A DNA stretch of 64,000 bases from the NCBI GenBank assembly GCA_009746045.1, contig RPFO01000359.1:301683-365682 (forward strand), given 5' to 3'. The translations under genes and the position numbers were made by a program. The notes under the pieces are model-generated. The model was given only the letters and a program-made list of their open reading frames with translations. It had not been told where the DNA came from and made no database searches. The DNA comes from Mesostigma viride. Its lineage: Eukaryota > Streptophyta > Mesostigmatophyceae > Mesostigmatales > Mesostigmataceae. Positions 10,867 through 22,025 of this stretch are shown here, in pieces (position 1 is the stretch's first letter; each line of letters opens with the position of its first letter).

Positions 10867-12250
10867 TCGGGGTTCTTTGAACGGAGTTTCTTCTATACGT
10901 GAATGCGGGAACAAGAGGCCGCTGGATGAGCGGCTTATAGGTCGTAGTGTTTACTCGTAGCTGTTTGGCTAGAGCTTTTGTGATTAGTAGATGCAATATA
11001 GTGCATGGTTGAAAAATGAATTAAATAAAATGTGCGTTCCGCGCTTGGGTTGATTATACCCGGGCGGAACGGGGCGTGAGGTGCAGTGCCCCTGAAAAGA
11101 ACAACCTACGCATTATTTAATACTAGCCGTGCAGATTCGGGATATTCTACCCCCGGTCTGTACGGTTAGCGTCTTACTAGCATCCACTAAACATAAGGGT
11201 TTAATGACGTCAGTTAGCTAGGGATAAGGGAGGTTTTGCGACTAAAAGCCGCTCTGGCTGGTTTTGTCGGCCTCTTTCTTTGCTCGTTGTCGTTGCGGCG
11301 GCAGCCGCAGCTATGGGTGCTGCGGAGCAAAATCCCAAAAGCACTGGTTGCACTGGCCACTTGGCCAGTGGTGAGACTTCCAGTTGTTAACCGGCCAGGC
11401 GTAGTTCCTCGCTCGGTTAACTAAAAGAAAAGAAAATGATTACCTCCGGTCCGCACCTTTTCCCCAGCTTGGGGTCTTTGGTGGGCCGGATGCCGTGACA
11501 GGTGCTCAACTGTCGCTTGGTCGGCCCAGTGCGCGAGCTGGTGCTCCGTACCTGGGGATGCTTGCACCCCGGGTTGGAGCCGGATGGCTGGCACTGGCGA
11601 CCCGTTTCTCGGTCCGCGGCCTGCGGCTTTTTCTTCGGAAATTGCTGCTGGCCAGCAAACTTTGCAATTGCCTTCCGCCGAGGGGGGGTGGTTGGGGCTG
11701 GGGACGGCGATGGGAAAAGCGCCTAAGCTAGAAATTTTTTCCCCACGCATAGAAACCTCGGGGGGAATGCGGTCTTGGCTGAACGGACTCTCGTTCAGCC
11801 AGGTGCCTGGGGCTGTGGCCTCGGGCATCCGGGCTGGCGGGGCCTGGGCTAGGTCCACGTTTTTTCTCGAAGCACCCCGGGTCTATGGGGAGACGGCCAT
11901 AGCGGTACCGACTCGGGGCCCCGAGAGGGGTCATGATAGGCTGGCCGTGCGCAATCGCAGTGCAAATGCGCTGGGCCTTTTTGGGCCTGGCCATGCATCC
12001 ACAGCCGCCGGGCACACGCCTCCCGATGTGGGGGGGCTCCCGTTTTGCGGCAGGGCGGTCACTTGTGACAACGAGCAAGGTGGAGTGCGGCTTCAAGGGA
12101 AAGCCAGGGCGGGGGTGATTGGGCAACGTACTTCATGAAGGGCCTTGAACGGCGTGCCTCCGGGCATGTCCGAATTAGTGTCACATGTATGCTTCCACTT
12201 ATTGTTTTAATGAAGATGCTGGTTTTTGTGGGAGCTACGTGGGACATGAA
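10867..12250 (+). repeat. Long copy of tandem element
   Basis: Outer segments (10867-11285 and 12122-12250) are shared with the short copy. The central 835 bp is unique, GC-rich and full of potential stems, for example GGTCCGCACC facing GGTGGGCCGG near 11445-11490 and CTGAACGGACTCTCGTTCAG near 11776. ORFs through it lack coding character. A structured RNA is possible. Confidence 0.7.
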
Positions 12251-12830
12251 TCGGGGTTCTTTGAACGGAGTTTCTTCTATACGTGAATGCGGGAACAAGA
12301 GGCCGCTGGATGAGCGGCTTATAGGTCGTAGTGTTTACTCGTAGCTGTTTGGCTAGAGCTTTTGTGATTAGTAGATGCAATATAGTGCATGGTTGAAAAA
12401 TGAATTAAATAAAATGTGCGTTCCGCGCTTGGGTTGATTATACCCGGGCGGAACGGGGCGTGAGGTGCAGTGCCCCTGAAAAGAACAACCTACGCATTAT
12501 TTAATACTAGCCGTGCAGATTCGGGATATTCTACCCCCGGTCTGTACGGTTAGCGTCTTACTAGCATCCACTAAACATAAGGGTTTAATGACGTCAGTTA
12601 GCTAGGGATAAGGGAGGTTTTGCGACTAAAAGCCGCTCTGGCTGGTTTTGTCGGCCTCTTTCTTTGCTCCCCACCCACCCACCCGTGTCTTGGTTGCCTC
12701 TAGGGCAACGTACTTCATGAAGGGCCTTGAACGGCGTGCCTCCGGGCATGTCAATTAGTGTCACATGTATGCTTCCACTTATTGTTTTAATGAAGATGCT
12801 GGTTTTTGTGGGAGCTACGTGGGACATGAA
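12251..12830 (+). repeat. Short copy of tandem element with C-rich replacement
   Basis: It has the same ends as the long copy, but the centre is replaced by about 35 bp of pyrimidine-rich sequence (CCCACCCACCCACCC...) ending CCTCTAGGGCAACG. The short copy of the other family shows the same design: a C run, then TTTCTAGGGTAACG. Confidence 0.8.
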
Positions 12831-13164
12831 TAGGATTTTTTACTTTCGCCCCGTCCACTCTTCTCTCGAGATTCGATAGGGCGCTCAGCCCCGTGTTCGC
12901 GGCCGAGTACGCTTTCCCGAGCAGCGTACTCTTTGCGATCATGGTAGAGGGGACGTGCCCGAGCGCTGAATCGACGATGCCCGCGACCTGTTTCGCGGCA
13001 CGCGCCCCGTTGCCAATTTTTGAGATAACCTCTCCCGCGACGTGCCCGGCCTTCTTGACAGCCGACACGATCGCCGCCCCGTCGCCCACCCGCTTGATTG
13101 CGTTTCCAGCAAACTCGCCCACGCGTCTAGCCACGTTTCCAATCGCGCCAAAATTAAGTTTCAT
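12831..13164 (-). pseudogene. Gene F: Gly/Ala-rich amphipathic virion protein candidate (body)
   Basis: ATG at 13164 starts a 118-residue protein once the seven displaced 3' codons (10866-10844) are added. The sequence is Gly/Ala/Val-rich with regular Lys/Arg (MKLNFGAIGNVARRVGEFAG, then AVKKAGHVAGEVISKIGNGA), compatible with long amphipathic helices and no enzyme motif. It overlaps the start of nothing downstream but shares 11 bp with the end of gene E (13154-13164), typical of compact virus genomes. Position between penton-like and capsid genes recalls small membrane-active or cementing proteins of adenovirus-like viruses; that is analogy only. Confidence 0.6.
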
Positions 13165-13535
13165 CGTCCTCGACAGTACTAGATGGCTGAGAAATTAATC
13201 TGGTTTGCGGCTGGACAGTCCTGTCGAGTGCCATGTACTTTAAAACGCTCCCGATCTTCCTCGCCTCTACCCCCATTGCCTTCTGAGGGCTTATGCGGAA
13301 GGAGAGCTGAAGAGCCCAATCCGAGTAGACAGTTATAGGAGCATCGTCCTCGTTGAGCAGTCGGATCGTGATGTTGCTGGGAGAGTCCTTGAGATGCTGC
13401 CACAAAGGGTTCGCTGCCTGCCAAACAATAGGTTCTAAGAACTGCGACATATTAGGGCAAACTGCCAAAAGACCTCCATATCCAGTGCCCGTCGATGACG
13501 ATATCACATTTCCCCGGACGATGTCACTATACACA
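13154..13535 (-). pseudogene. Gene E, C-terminal half: penton/minor-capsid-like domain
   Basis: The frame from 13535 reads VYVYSDIVRGNVIS, then later ITIRLLNEDDAPITVYSDWALQLSFR. This is the characteristic C-terminal pattern (YxYSDIV ... IxIRLxxxxGxP ... LxFR) of the penton/minor-capsid-like proteins found in Polintons and PLVs. The ATG at 13570 lies inside the transposon terminus and is not the native start. The true upstream sequence is at 36869-37352, beyond the 23-kb insertion. Removing that element and one TA joins the codons as ...RMV-YVYSDIV... The protein ends about 30 residues after SFR and overlaps gene F by 11 bp. Confidence 0.7.
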
Positions 13536-13575
13536 TACACAACGGTCCGAGCCCCGCCAAAAACGACCATCTTAC

Positions 13576-14022
13576 TCCGTCACCAAATTGGCGCGAGATC
13601 CCGAAAATCTGGTGGGCGGGAAGGTGACGACGAGGCAAAAAGTCACGCAGCACCCATGGCGGCCGTGAAAATCCTAGCGACCGTCCTGAGAACACATTAC
13701 GGACAGCGAATTCATTTTGAGCCTTCATAACTCATCTACTCCACGTAGATATTTTTTTATCCTAAAGAAATCGGTCCATTTTTTCAGGAAAACAGAAAAA
13801 GGGCGGGCATTTTCGCGAGGTCGGGTCAGGTCCGCTGCATTTTGCAGTGGACCCCCAAAAAGTCACACCGGAAACTTATCGAAAACGGCGACAGTGTAGT
13901 TCAAGGTAAGCCGCTCGCACGATTCTATGACTAATTCAAAATTTTTTGACCGAAAAACTTTTTGTTAAAACGACTGCCATTGTAAATGCCTCGTTGCCGC
14001 AGCAGTTGGAACTGCCGGGAGG
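13576..14022. other. Left arm of 23-kb element; no clear gene
   Basis: Short ORFs occur on both strands. An AAAAAAATATCTACG box (minus strand, near 13741-13755) before an ATG at 13728 looks like the virus promoter box, but the 75-codon frame behind it has no recognisable product and overlaps the terminus. Confidence 0.45.
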
Positions 14023-14295
14023 GTGCGTGCGGGGCTGATCATGGCAACGCACGTAAAAATATGCCACTCCCTCGTTTCTTTCATTTTTGTCATCCCATTT
14101 GCGCAGGGCGCTTCAACAACTTCTAGAGCGAAGCCCAGCCTGATTTTTTGCTGGCTCTGTAGTGTAGACCTGCGCTCATCACTGAATATCGCCTGCGATC
14201 GTTGCGAAATGAAGCATGAATACGCATTGCGCTGGTTGAGTCGACGCTGTACAGTGGAACCTGCTTTTTCGGCATCCGGATCCAAGGTAGGGTGA
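14023..14295 (+). CDS. Zinc-ribbon ORF at left end of 23-kb element
   Basis: The 90-residue frame contains CWLC (14149-14160), eleven residues, CDRC (about 14194-14205), then the pattern C-x3-H-x-Y. The ORF at 51567-51734, at the same distance from the left end of the other TA-flanked element, has CLSC...CSGC followed by the same C-x3-H-x-Y. A pyrimidine-rich CAG (14104-14106) precedes the conserved part, so this may be the last exon of a longer, decayed gene. Zinc ribbons often bind DNA or transcription factors; whether this is a transposition protein is unknown. Copia-3 inserted 18 bp after the stop. Confidence 0.5.
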   Translation: MRAGLIMATHVKICHSLVSFIFVIPFAQGASTTSRAKPSLIFCWLCSVDLRSSLNIACDRCEMKHEYALRWLSRRCTVEPAFSASGSKVG

Positions 14296-14313
14296 AGCCA
14301 GCCCCGTTCCCCT

Positions 14314-14930
14314 AGTTAACGTAAAAGATTTACGTTAGATGGATAGAGATTGTTACGCTCTTTCCAACGGCACCTTGAACGCCTCATTTGGTTAAGGAAC
14401 GTAAAAGTTATGACGTTTCCTAGGCTGTGCCGACAGTGCCCAGCGCACCACTGTGGGCGCGTACGGACACAGGATGTACAAGTGTCACTTTGATAGTTCG
14501 CAGGACGTTGACAGGACTTGTACAGGAATTGATGGTCAATTGATAGGTAGGCGCGCTGTAGCGCGCCAGGACCTATGAGACAATTGATGCTGAGTAGTGT
14601 ACGGATAGGTCCACAGGACTAGCCGTATGGACAATTGATAGATCTGCGCGCCAAAGGCGTGCCAGAGTCTGTGTAATCAATTGATTGACAGTTCAGCTGT
14701 GACAGTACAGCTGAATACTTGGACGCGTCCCTAGCAACCTATATGTGTGACTTGGTAGCACCGGGACGCTAGTTCTTGCGTGCACGTTCTCTTGGCACTG
14801 CGACCCTGTCGTCTGTGCTGCGTGCAGTCTTGGAAGTGACGTGACTTACGTCTGTGTTCCTTATTCTTAATAAAGGCAACATTCCTGCAAGAACCATGGC
14901 GGAATTCAGGGCATTCACTCTCTCACAACT
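14314..14930 (+). repeat. Copia-3 5' LTR
   Basis: 617 bp, AGTTAAC to CACAACT. It contains TTCTTAATAAAGGC (AATAAA at about 14870) as the likely polyadenylation signal and R/U5 boundary region. Confidence 0.9.
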
Positions 14931-14954
14931 CGTATTACTCGCCTTTTTCCAAAC

Positions 14955-15704
14955 ATGCCAAATTCTGAGGAATTCCGCATTCCAACTGATGAGGAGGTAG
15001 CTGCTCCGCCGGCTGACCCCTTACCGGCTCCGCATCCGCGCGAGCCAAGGCCGGCTGCGCCATCGTGGCAACAACTGCTTGACGAGGTCACGATTTCGCT
15101 TGACGAACTCCATCGTCGGCAGCGCGCAGCACTCCCATTGCTCGGGGATTTTCCCGAGAACCCCCAACTGCCGCAGCTGGTGCCGGCCATTCGTGGGCCG
15201 TTGGACACCATTCGAAACATTCTTTCGCAATTCACGGTCCAGGTCCGCGGCGGCTTGCGGTCGGTAACTGAGGTCACCACCGCTATCGAGGAGATCGACA
15301 ACGCCATTTCCTCGCTGACCGGCTACCAGAGAAATTTGCAAAACTGGGCATCGACACGCACGGGGGGCGCGCCGGTGGTTACGACAAATTTATTTCAAGA
15401 CCTCGCCTTGCTGTCGCTGCTTACACGCGGCGTGCGAAGTCGAGAGCGACAGGTGCTCATCAACCTGGTCGCCTTTCTCGCAGCATTGCGCGAGTGGATT
15501 CCATCAGGTTGGGAGTTGCTCTCAATCTTTACTCATCCTCTGCGCCTCGTCGCGCGTCGGCGAATTGCAATTTTCGAGCCGACGCAAAACGCAGCGAACA
15601 CTCCGGTGTTGATTCATACGGGCGCAGGTCCGGCACACACGCCGGATATGGAGGATCCAGAGTACTCCTATCAGTACTGTGATTTTCGCGGCCTCGATTA
15701 CTGA
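14955..15704 (+). CDS. Copia-3 ORF0, 249 residues, unknown function
   Basis: It starts 24 bp after the LTR (MPNSEEFRIP) and ends with TGA 163 bp before gag. The N-terminal 45 residues are Pro/Ala-rich, and the rest is predicted mainly helical with heptad-like Leu/Ile spacing (for example TTAIEEIDNAISSLTGYQRN). No zinc knuckle, protease or nuclease motif is visible. Copia-1 and Copia-2 also have an extra ORF in this position, though not obviously similar, so an upstream accessory ORF seems to be a trait of this clade. It could be an additional structural (capsid-like) or nucleic-acid-chaperone protein; this is inference. Confidence 0.6.
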   Translation: MPNSEEFRIPTDEEVAAPPADPLPAPHPREPRPAAPSWQQLLDEVTISLDELHRRQRAALPLLGDFPENPQLPQLVPAIRGPLDTIRNILSQFTVQVRGGLRSVTEVTTAIEEIDNAISSLTGYQRNLQNWASTRTGGAPVVTTNLFQDLALLSLLTRGVRSRERQVLINLVAFLAALREWIPSGWELLSIFTHPLRLVARRRIAIFEPTQNAANTPVLIHTGAGPAHTPDMEDPEYSYQYCDFRGLDY

Positions 15705-15867
15705 ATAAATCGGCCCGTTTTCACGAACAAGTCGGCATTTTGTCGATTTTTCAGCGGCGATTCGCGGGGGCGGCGGCGACACCGGCGCAGGCGGCACTTG
15801 AGACAGTTGTGTACATACCTTCATTTGCTGCTTTGCTGAGGTGTTTTTGGATAGCTTGTAGGGCATA

Positions 15868-16977
15868 ATGGCAGACGGGCGCCGTAGCAAAGGTGCCCCA
15901 GCTAGCGGGAATAATGGTGGTGCTGGTAGTGGGACAGCTCACGTAGATGACGTGGGTGTCACCGGGGAAATTACCAATGTTCATCACAACCCTAATAATA
16001 CACAAGCTGTTCATGGCTATGACCTTACCACCCAGGGATTGCTTATTGTGAATCAACTGCAACCTGTCACGTCAGACTCAAAGCCCAAGCAGGCTGAGGA
16101 GTTTGTGGAGGGGCTAGAGGGGTTTCCAAGTTTGTACGGTGGTACAAACTATTACCAGATCTGGATAGGTAGCCAGACTTTTGGCAAGTGTACAGATCAG
16201 ATAAAGGACCTCACTAGAGAATGCAAGAAGGCCAACAAGGCCTGGTCAAGCTACGTGGCAGAATTAAGGGAGCTGCTAGAGGATCAGAGGAAGAAAGTGG
16301 GGATCCATTGGCAGGATAAATACCAGGGGTGGGAGGTGAAAGGAGACCTGATCCAGAACTTCCTTAACTATTGTAAAATGGTTGAGGAGGGCAGGGCTCA
16401 CGGCTTTAATGTTGCTGACAACATAGCCCTGACCAACTGGCTCAAGGTTTCTGGGCTGGACAAGGCGACACGTGGCTCCTTAAAGGTCATGTGTGCCCCA
16501 CACTCAACCCTCAAGGCCTACAAGGTCATAATCAAACAAGCCCTCGAGGCAGAGGAGCTGTTTGAGGGTGGAGTGCCAGCTGTGAAGGCTACCCACGCAG
16601 GTGGGCGTGCCCAGGGGGGCTCCAAGACGTCTGAGGCTGACAGAAGCCAGGGAGGACGAGGGGGCAACCATAACAAGCGGAAGGCCAATCATTCACCCGA
16701 CCCTGACGGGAGGTCACACTCCAAGTCGGTGTTCAGGCGGGTGGGTGGTCAGCCCAAGCAGGGCAACGCGCCTGACAACGGGGGAGGAGGCCAGGGCAAG
16801 TCAAAGATACAATGCTACCTGTGCAAGGGGTGGGGGCACATCAAGAAGGAGTGTCCCAGCTTCAAGAAGACCCAGGGCCAGGGCAGCAACAAGAAAAACA
16901 ACAACAAGAACAACAACAAGTCCCAGGCAGGCCAGCCTTCAAAGGGCAGTCAGCAAGAAGACAATAAGGAGCAGTGA
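15868..16977 (+). CDS. gag: Copia-3 Gag with CCHC zinc knuckle
   Basis: The 369-residue protein starts at MADGRRSKGA. Residues about 60-230 are the Copia-type Gag core (LEGFPSLYGGTNYYQIWIG ... LTNWLKVSGLDKATRGSLKV). A basic Gly/Arg/Lys-rich stretch follows, then a CYLCKGWGHIKKEC knuckle near residue 318 and a Lys/Asn/Gln-rich tail. Gag packages the element RNA in virus-like particles. It ends with a stop before integrase, so Gag and Pol are not one frame. Confidence 0.88.
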   Translation: MADGRRSKGAPASGNNGGAGSGTAHVDDVGVTGEITNVHHNPNNTQAVHGYDLTTQGLLIVNQLQPVTSDSKPKQAEEFVEGLEGFPSLYGGTNYYQIWIGSQTFGKCTDQIKDLTRECKKANKAWSSYVAELRELLEDQRKKVGIHWQDKYQGWEVKGDLIQNFLNYCKMVEEGRAHGFNVADNIALTNWLKVSGLDKATRGSLKVMCAPHSTLKAYKVIIKQALEAEELFEGGVPAVKATHAGGRAQGGSKTSEADRSQGGRGGNHNKRKANHSPDPDGRSHSKSVFRRVGGQPKQGNAPDNGGGGQGKSKIQCYLCKGWGHIKKECPSFKKTQGQGSNKKNNNKNNNKSQAGQPSKGSQQEDNKEQ

Positions 16978-17118
16978 CTGTCTGAGGCAACCCCTACACA
17001 CCTTAATTCATCCAAGGGGGAGGCCAGGTGCTCCAATGCAGATTTTATATCTGGGCAACAAGAGGGTGATCTCCAGGTTCAGGGTGGCCCCAGGTCACCT
17101 GGAGAGGTACAGGTTCCT

Positions 17119-18100
17119 ATGAAGACGTCCTTGACAGCTGGTGCAGCTGTAAGAATGTCTGACCCCATGCATCCTCGTGCTGGGCACGAGGGTGGACCTC
17201 TCATTTTGAGAGAAACCAATGTACAACCACAGAGGGGTGGGAAGGCCTCTGGTGGTATGCATGTGGTCCCTGCTGGCGGTCCAGGTGTTGGGCATGAGGA
17301 GGGTGACTCAGGCTCTGAGTCAGAACAGGATGGAAGTCAGCATGGTGATGCTGGACAACCTGACAGCACAGTCCTGACTGTGCCAGGGACTGCTTCCTCT
17401 GTGTACCAGGAGTTGGGTGCCCGAATCCACAACATGTTTGGGCATGCCACTTCTCTGTCAAACAACTTTGCCTTCCGTATGGGCAAGGCACCCCTTCTCA
17501 AGGCGTGCCAGCAAGCTGCCTCACGGTGTAAGTGCCAGTTGTCCTCCAACAAGCCCAGGAAATCACATGCCAAAGCTCTACCTCAGAGCATTGGTGATCT
17601 GCAGTGTGATATCCAACACATCAGGGGCATGCAACTGTTGGTGTGCGTGGACAGGTACACAAAATACAAGGTGCTGGAGCATTTACCTTCTATGAAGAAC
17701 AGGTACTTGCTGGCTGCCCTGCAGAATGTAAGAGCCAAGTTTCCTACCACAAGGATCCAGGTGGACATGCAGTTTCAGCATCTCAAGGGTGATCCCACCC
17801 TTCCTGAGTTGCTGGTTACACCTAGGGAGGCTCATGGGCAGCAGGGTGCTATAGAGAGGGCAATCCAGGAGGTCAAGAAATTGATCATCTCTGAAGACTG
17901 GGTACCCTTGTCTGCACCTGCACTTGTCAGGAGTGCATGGCTGAGGAACGTGGAGCAGCAGCTGAACAGCAGGGTTAACTTCTACTATGATGGAGTTGCT
18001 GTCAGCCCAATGGGTCTATATCATGGCCTGTGCCCACCACATGTGCTGGAGGGCTGGAAACATGCTGCACATGTCACCTTTGCCAAGCTGAGGGAGAAGG
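17119..18100 (+). pseudogene. Copia-3 integrase core, interrupted
   Basis: After about 90 variable residues there is an H-x4-H zinc-binding motif (IHNMFGH) followed by CKC, then the DDE core: DIQHIRG with the first Asp near 17610, RIQVDMQF (about 17755) and GQQGAIERAI (about 17845) with the Glu. It inserts element cDNA. Codons run in frame up to GAG AAG G at 18100, where the LTR element 18101-20775 is inserted, and continue in frame at 20781. No protease domain lies between the gag knuckle and this integrase. Confidence 0.85.
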
Positions 18101-20775
18101 TGTTAAAAGGGCATGGGGTTATTATTATGGGGACTTAAATTAATAATTTGTAGGTGGTGAATCATTGCCAACTTAAGCGTCAGGAGCCAGGAAAATTATT
18201 TATTACGTCCATATGGTGTGGCTTTCCATGGCTACCTCAAGGTAGCGTGAACATTGGTAATTATGGTAGGTGAGTGGTGGCGGCGGCCCTGGTATGCGCA
18301 TGGGCCGACAATGGGTCGATAACGACAGCTGGTATGTTGGAACATGGTGCATGCGCATGCATGACTCGGTACGGCATGGTATGACATGCACATGACACAA
18401 TACTATAATCTGGTGAAGATAGTGACCAATGGTCCTAGTGCCATTGTACAACTTGGCACATAGTCATAGTGTCCGTTCACGTAGGACAAATCCCACTTAG
18501 GTACTACTATCCGAGCATATCTATTTGTTAATTAGGGCTCGAATACAGTTGCCCGTATTATAGATTTCTGCACGGTCAGCATAATGGGCATATTCAAGAC
18601 AGGATTCTTGACACCCTCCTTGCACATGATGCTGTCTATAAATACAAATGCTAGATCCTGGGCGAGGGTAGTCGGGTACCTAAGTGGATTCCCTCCTTAC
18701 ACGACACCCTGGTCTTGATATAAAACAGCAAGAAAAATGAGGGCAAGGTTGTGTAGCCCCATATTGTCACATGGAGTGCGCCACACGAGGGTGGAGCCAA
18801 ACTGGAAACAGGCTCTTAAACTGGAAAGACTGGTTGCTCAGTGTTGAGGCTGGATGCAGACTGTAGCCGGTACTGGTTGATGCCAGGGTTGCAGCTCGAA
18901 ACGTTGGGAACTGGTAGCGGCTGGTAAACCGGTGACGTCAGCTGTTGTGTGTGCACACACGATCTATGCTGTGTGTGGGTACAGTTTCTTGTGTGGTGCT
19001 GGTAGTGCTACTTTGACTTGTTTGCCAACAGGTTTTGATGCAACTTACTGCAACTACTACAAGGTGAACTGTGACGTGAGGATGTAGAGCTGGTTGCTGG
19101 ACTGCTACTTGCTAGCTAGACAAGTGCGTGCAGCTGACTGCAGCTACTATCTACTCTACGCCTGTGGTGGAGAGTCATGCATGTGCTGCTGGGTGCTACT
19201 ACTTCTCCTTGCTGGCTAGGCAAGTGTGGGTAGCTGCCTGCATGGACTATGCAGTGTACTCTGTTCCTGCTGGTGTTGCCTGCTGTGCTTGTTGATGCCA
19301 GTGTGATGGTGCTGATGGGACTGTGCTGTTACTGCTGCTTACATTATGGGGCAACTGGTTGCTAGTGGGTGTCTAGTGCTGGCACGTGATAATGCAACTA
19401 GCTGTTACTGCTGCTAGTGGTGCCTGCAACTAGTTAAATGTGACTGAATTATAAAACTGCAACTAGTGCTGAAAACAACGTGGGGGTTAGTGAGCACCCT
19501 CCTTAGTGTGGTGTGCAGCTGTGTCAGCAGGCTGGCCTTGAGAGCAGGACCCAGGGAATGTTCCCCTTTTTCTTGGAAACTTGGAGCATGGCAGGCTCTG
19601 GGCTCTTGAAGTGATGACCGTTTTAAAAAGAATTCCGGTTTAAAAGAATGCGCCCAAAAGAATGTTGATGCCACGCGAAATGGTGCCGGTACAAAAGAAA
19701 GACCGGTTCTCATGAAAAATTCTTGAGGTAAACAGCTCCGCCGATTTCTCGTCGATGCTCACAGCTCGCGCGGCTCAGTGGGAGCCCGTCAGTGACCCCG
19801 CGCCGATTGAACGCACTGCACTCGGCCAAAAAATGTGCTGCCAGGTAAAAAATCACTGGCGCTGCCTGGAACCAGAGCCGGCACCTTTTGAGTGCCAGGC
19901 TTCAGTGCCGACGTCCCCATCACCGAAATGTTGGCGTTTGATCAGTTTCGGGCATATATAAGTATAAAAGCGTAGATCTGGCCTGCGCACCGGAGCTTGG
20001 GAAATTCTGGACGGATTTTAGCGACGGTAGGTGTCACCCCGAATATTTGGTGTTACCACACATTGAAGTAAGTCGATTGAAAGCCTTGAATTTCACGGTA
20101 GCATCTGCGCCATAATCATGGTCGTATCAAGTACAAGAATTCGACCAAGCTGCTCCGTATATGAAAATATAAACTATGATCAAGGCGCTCAATAAAATGT
20201 GAGCTGCCGCTTAGAGGTTGGTTAATTCCGTTGAAAGATCTTGCCCCGGACCTCCGATACCATGTTAAAAGGGCATGGGGTTATTATTATGGGGACTTAA
20301 ATTAATAATTTGTAGGTGGTGAATCATTGCCAACTTAAGCGTCAGGAGCCAGGAAAATTATTTATTACGTCCATATGGTGTGGCTTTCCATGGCTACCTC
20401 AAGGTAGCGTGAACATTGGTAATTATGGTAGGTGAGTGGTGGCGGCGGCCCTGGTATGCGCATGGGCCGACAATGGGTCGATAACGACAGCTGGTATGTT
20501 GGAACATGGTGCATGCGCATGCATGACTCGGTACGGCATGGTATGACATGCACATGACACAATACTATAATCTGGTGAAGATAGTGACCAATGGTCCTAG
20601 TGCCATTGTACAACTTGGCACATAGTCATAGTGTCCGTTCACGTAGGACAAATCCCACTTAGGTACTACTATCCGAGCATATCTATTTGTTAATTAGGGC
20701 TCGAATACAGTTGCCCGTATTATAGATTTCTGCACGGTCAGCATAATGGGCATATTCAAGACAGGATTCTTGACA
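18101..20775 (-). mobile_element. Gagless LTR element (LARD-type) in the integrase gene, TSD GAAGG
   Basis: Two 513-bp direct repeats (18101-18613 and 20263-20775) start TGTTAAAAGG and end TTCTTGACA, flanked by GAAGG (18096-18100 and 20776-20780). In minus orientation the 5' LTR (right) is followed by TGGTATCGGAGG, a Copia-type primer-binding site, and the 3' LTR is preceded by GCAAGGAGGG, a polypurine tract. The 1.65-kb interior has no gag or pol that I can see; the 100-codon minus ORF 19414-19713 is unremarkable. It must be mobilised in trans. The same primer site is used by the gag-only element at 48168. Confidence 0.88.
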
Positions 20776-20780
20776 GAAGG

Positions 20781-20977
20781 ACCGGGGTTGGAAGATGCTG
20801 GAGCCACAAGTGGGTCAGAAGGTCCTAGCTTGGAAGGAACCTAGCCTTTATGGCAAACGTGGTAGCTGGAGTCCTGGGGTGGTTACCCAGGTTGATGAAG
20901 CTAGCCACGCATGCTTGGTCAGCATGGAGGACGAACCAAAGCATGTACACCGGCTGAGTGGGTCATATGTCACTTAG
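20781..20977 (+). pseudogene. Copia-3 integrase C-terminal domain
   Basis: This continues the integrase after the LTR element: EPQVGQKVLAWKEPSLYGKRG resembles the SH3-like GDxVLxYKxxxxGKxGxW segment of the integrases in Copia-1 and -2. Frame is continuous with 18100 once one GAAGG is removed. It ends with TAG at 20977, and the protease-like part follows in another frame. Confidence 0.75.
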
Positions 20978-20990
20978 CCTAACCTGATGA

Positions 20991-22025
20991 ATGAGGGCAG
21001 TCAGGCACAAGGCTCACAGGATCTGCAGGATTTTCAGGTCCCAAGTGACATCACTGACGCAACGACCACATCTGTTGCAGGGGAATCTGTCAGCCCTGGC
21101 CATGCAGGTTGCAGAGGTACCTGTTGAACAGGCTGCAAGGTCAACAGCTGGGGAGTCAACTGTCAAGCCCATAGCACTAACCAAGCCCAGGGGGACAAGT
21201 TTGGCTGGATTGATTGGGGCTCTACAAAGAGCCAAGAAGCAGCCCAAGGTAGCCAAGCTCAGGTGGCATGGCAATCTGGGGCTGGACACTGCCTTAGAGG
21301 TAGACACTAATTCTCAGGTTTCCATCATTGGGACCAGGGCTGCAGCAGGGTACAGCATGACTGAACCCAGCTATCAGTTTGTGTCTGACTTCAGTGGCGG
21401 GGTACACGTGAAGGTACTGGGTGAGGTATCTATTCCTATCCTTGGACAGGACACTGCATTTTGTGTCTTGGAGGGCTATCAGGGACCTGCTCTTCTGGGG
21501 CAGAATTTCCTATGCCAGGATGGGGTAGTGATCACGTCCTCTCTCCTGACTAAGGAAGGGGCTGGTCAGGTCCCACTGATTAATTTCAGGACCACTCACC
21601 TATCACGTGCAGTAACCAGGACGGTTAAGCGTGTGCAAGTGTGCCAGGGGCAGGAGCCCTTGGTTGATGACCTCATACTGCCAGCTGCTAGTCATCCAAG
21701 CAGTTTGGGCATTGGTCCTCACTCACTTGCTGGACACAGCCCTATCAACTACCAAGGCCTGGTGAAGCTCATGTCCTCTCCCATTATGTGTCCCCAGGTC
21801 ACACTGGGTCTGATTAAATCTGGGGAGGACTGGATCTCCAAGAAATGCGTGGAACCTGTCAATGACCTGCCTCCTGCACGACGTCTACTCAAGCTCAAGT
21901 TTGTCATCAAGATGAAGGAGGTGGACGGGGTCAAGGTACCACATGTCAGGCCAGTGCTGAATGAGTTCAAGGGTACTGGTGAGTGCACTGCTGAGGAGTT
22001 GTATACTCCCTGGCATGCTGCATGA
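20991..22025 (+). pseudogene. Copia-3 protease-like domain and start of reverse transcriptase
   Basis: From about 21240 the frame encodes a retropepsin-like domain: LEVDTNSQVSIIG (catalytic-type Asp near 21303, usual DTG replaced by DTN) and ALLGQNFLCQDGVVI near 21490, matching the hydrophobic-LLG-x-D/N-F strand of retropepsins. The first RT block (RRLLKLKFVIKMKEVDGVKV) starts near 21880. The frame ends at 22025, where a one-base shift moves RT into the frame of 22026-23292. An upstream shift is also likely near 21100. The protease lies after integrase, not before it. Confidence 0.75.

Larger units (their letters stand above)
10867..12830 (+). mobile_element. Tandem element pair inserted at A^T without duplication (Helitron-like?)
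   Basis: Two copies lie head to tail: long 10867-12250 (1384 bp) and short 12251-12830 (580 bp). Both begin TCGGGGTTCTTTGAACGG and end GTGGGACATGAA. The host reads A^T at the junction, and gene F is restored in frame if the pair is removed with nothing duplicated. There are no terminal inverted repeats. A 5' TC, A^T target and tandem copies resemble Helitrons, but the 3' end (GAA) is not CTRR and no Rep/helicase is present. The 5' end has a small hairpin GTTC-TTT-GAAC. The second family member is at 56930-58726. Orientation is arbitrary. Confidence 0.7.

Noticed and set aside
13570-13728. ATG at 13570 as native start of the penton-like gene, and an ORF from 13728
   Set aside because: Both lie in the terminus of the 23-kb element; the native upstream codons are at 36869-37352.
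13906-14106. Intron joining 13905 to 14107 upstream of the zinc ribbon
   Set aside because: Splice-like signals exist, but the joined frame meets a TAG directly upstream, so it is not supported.
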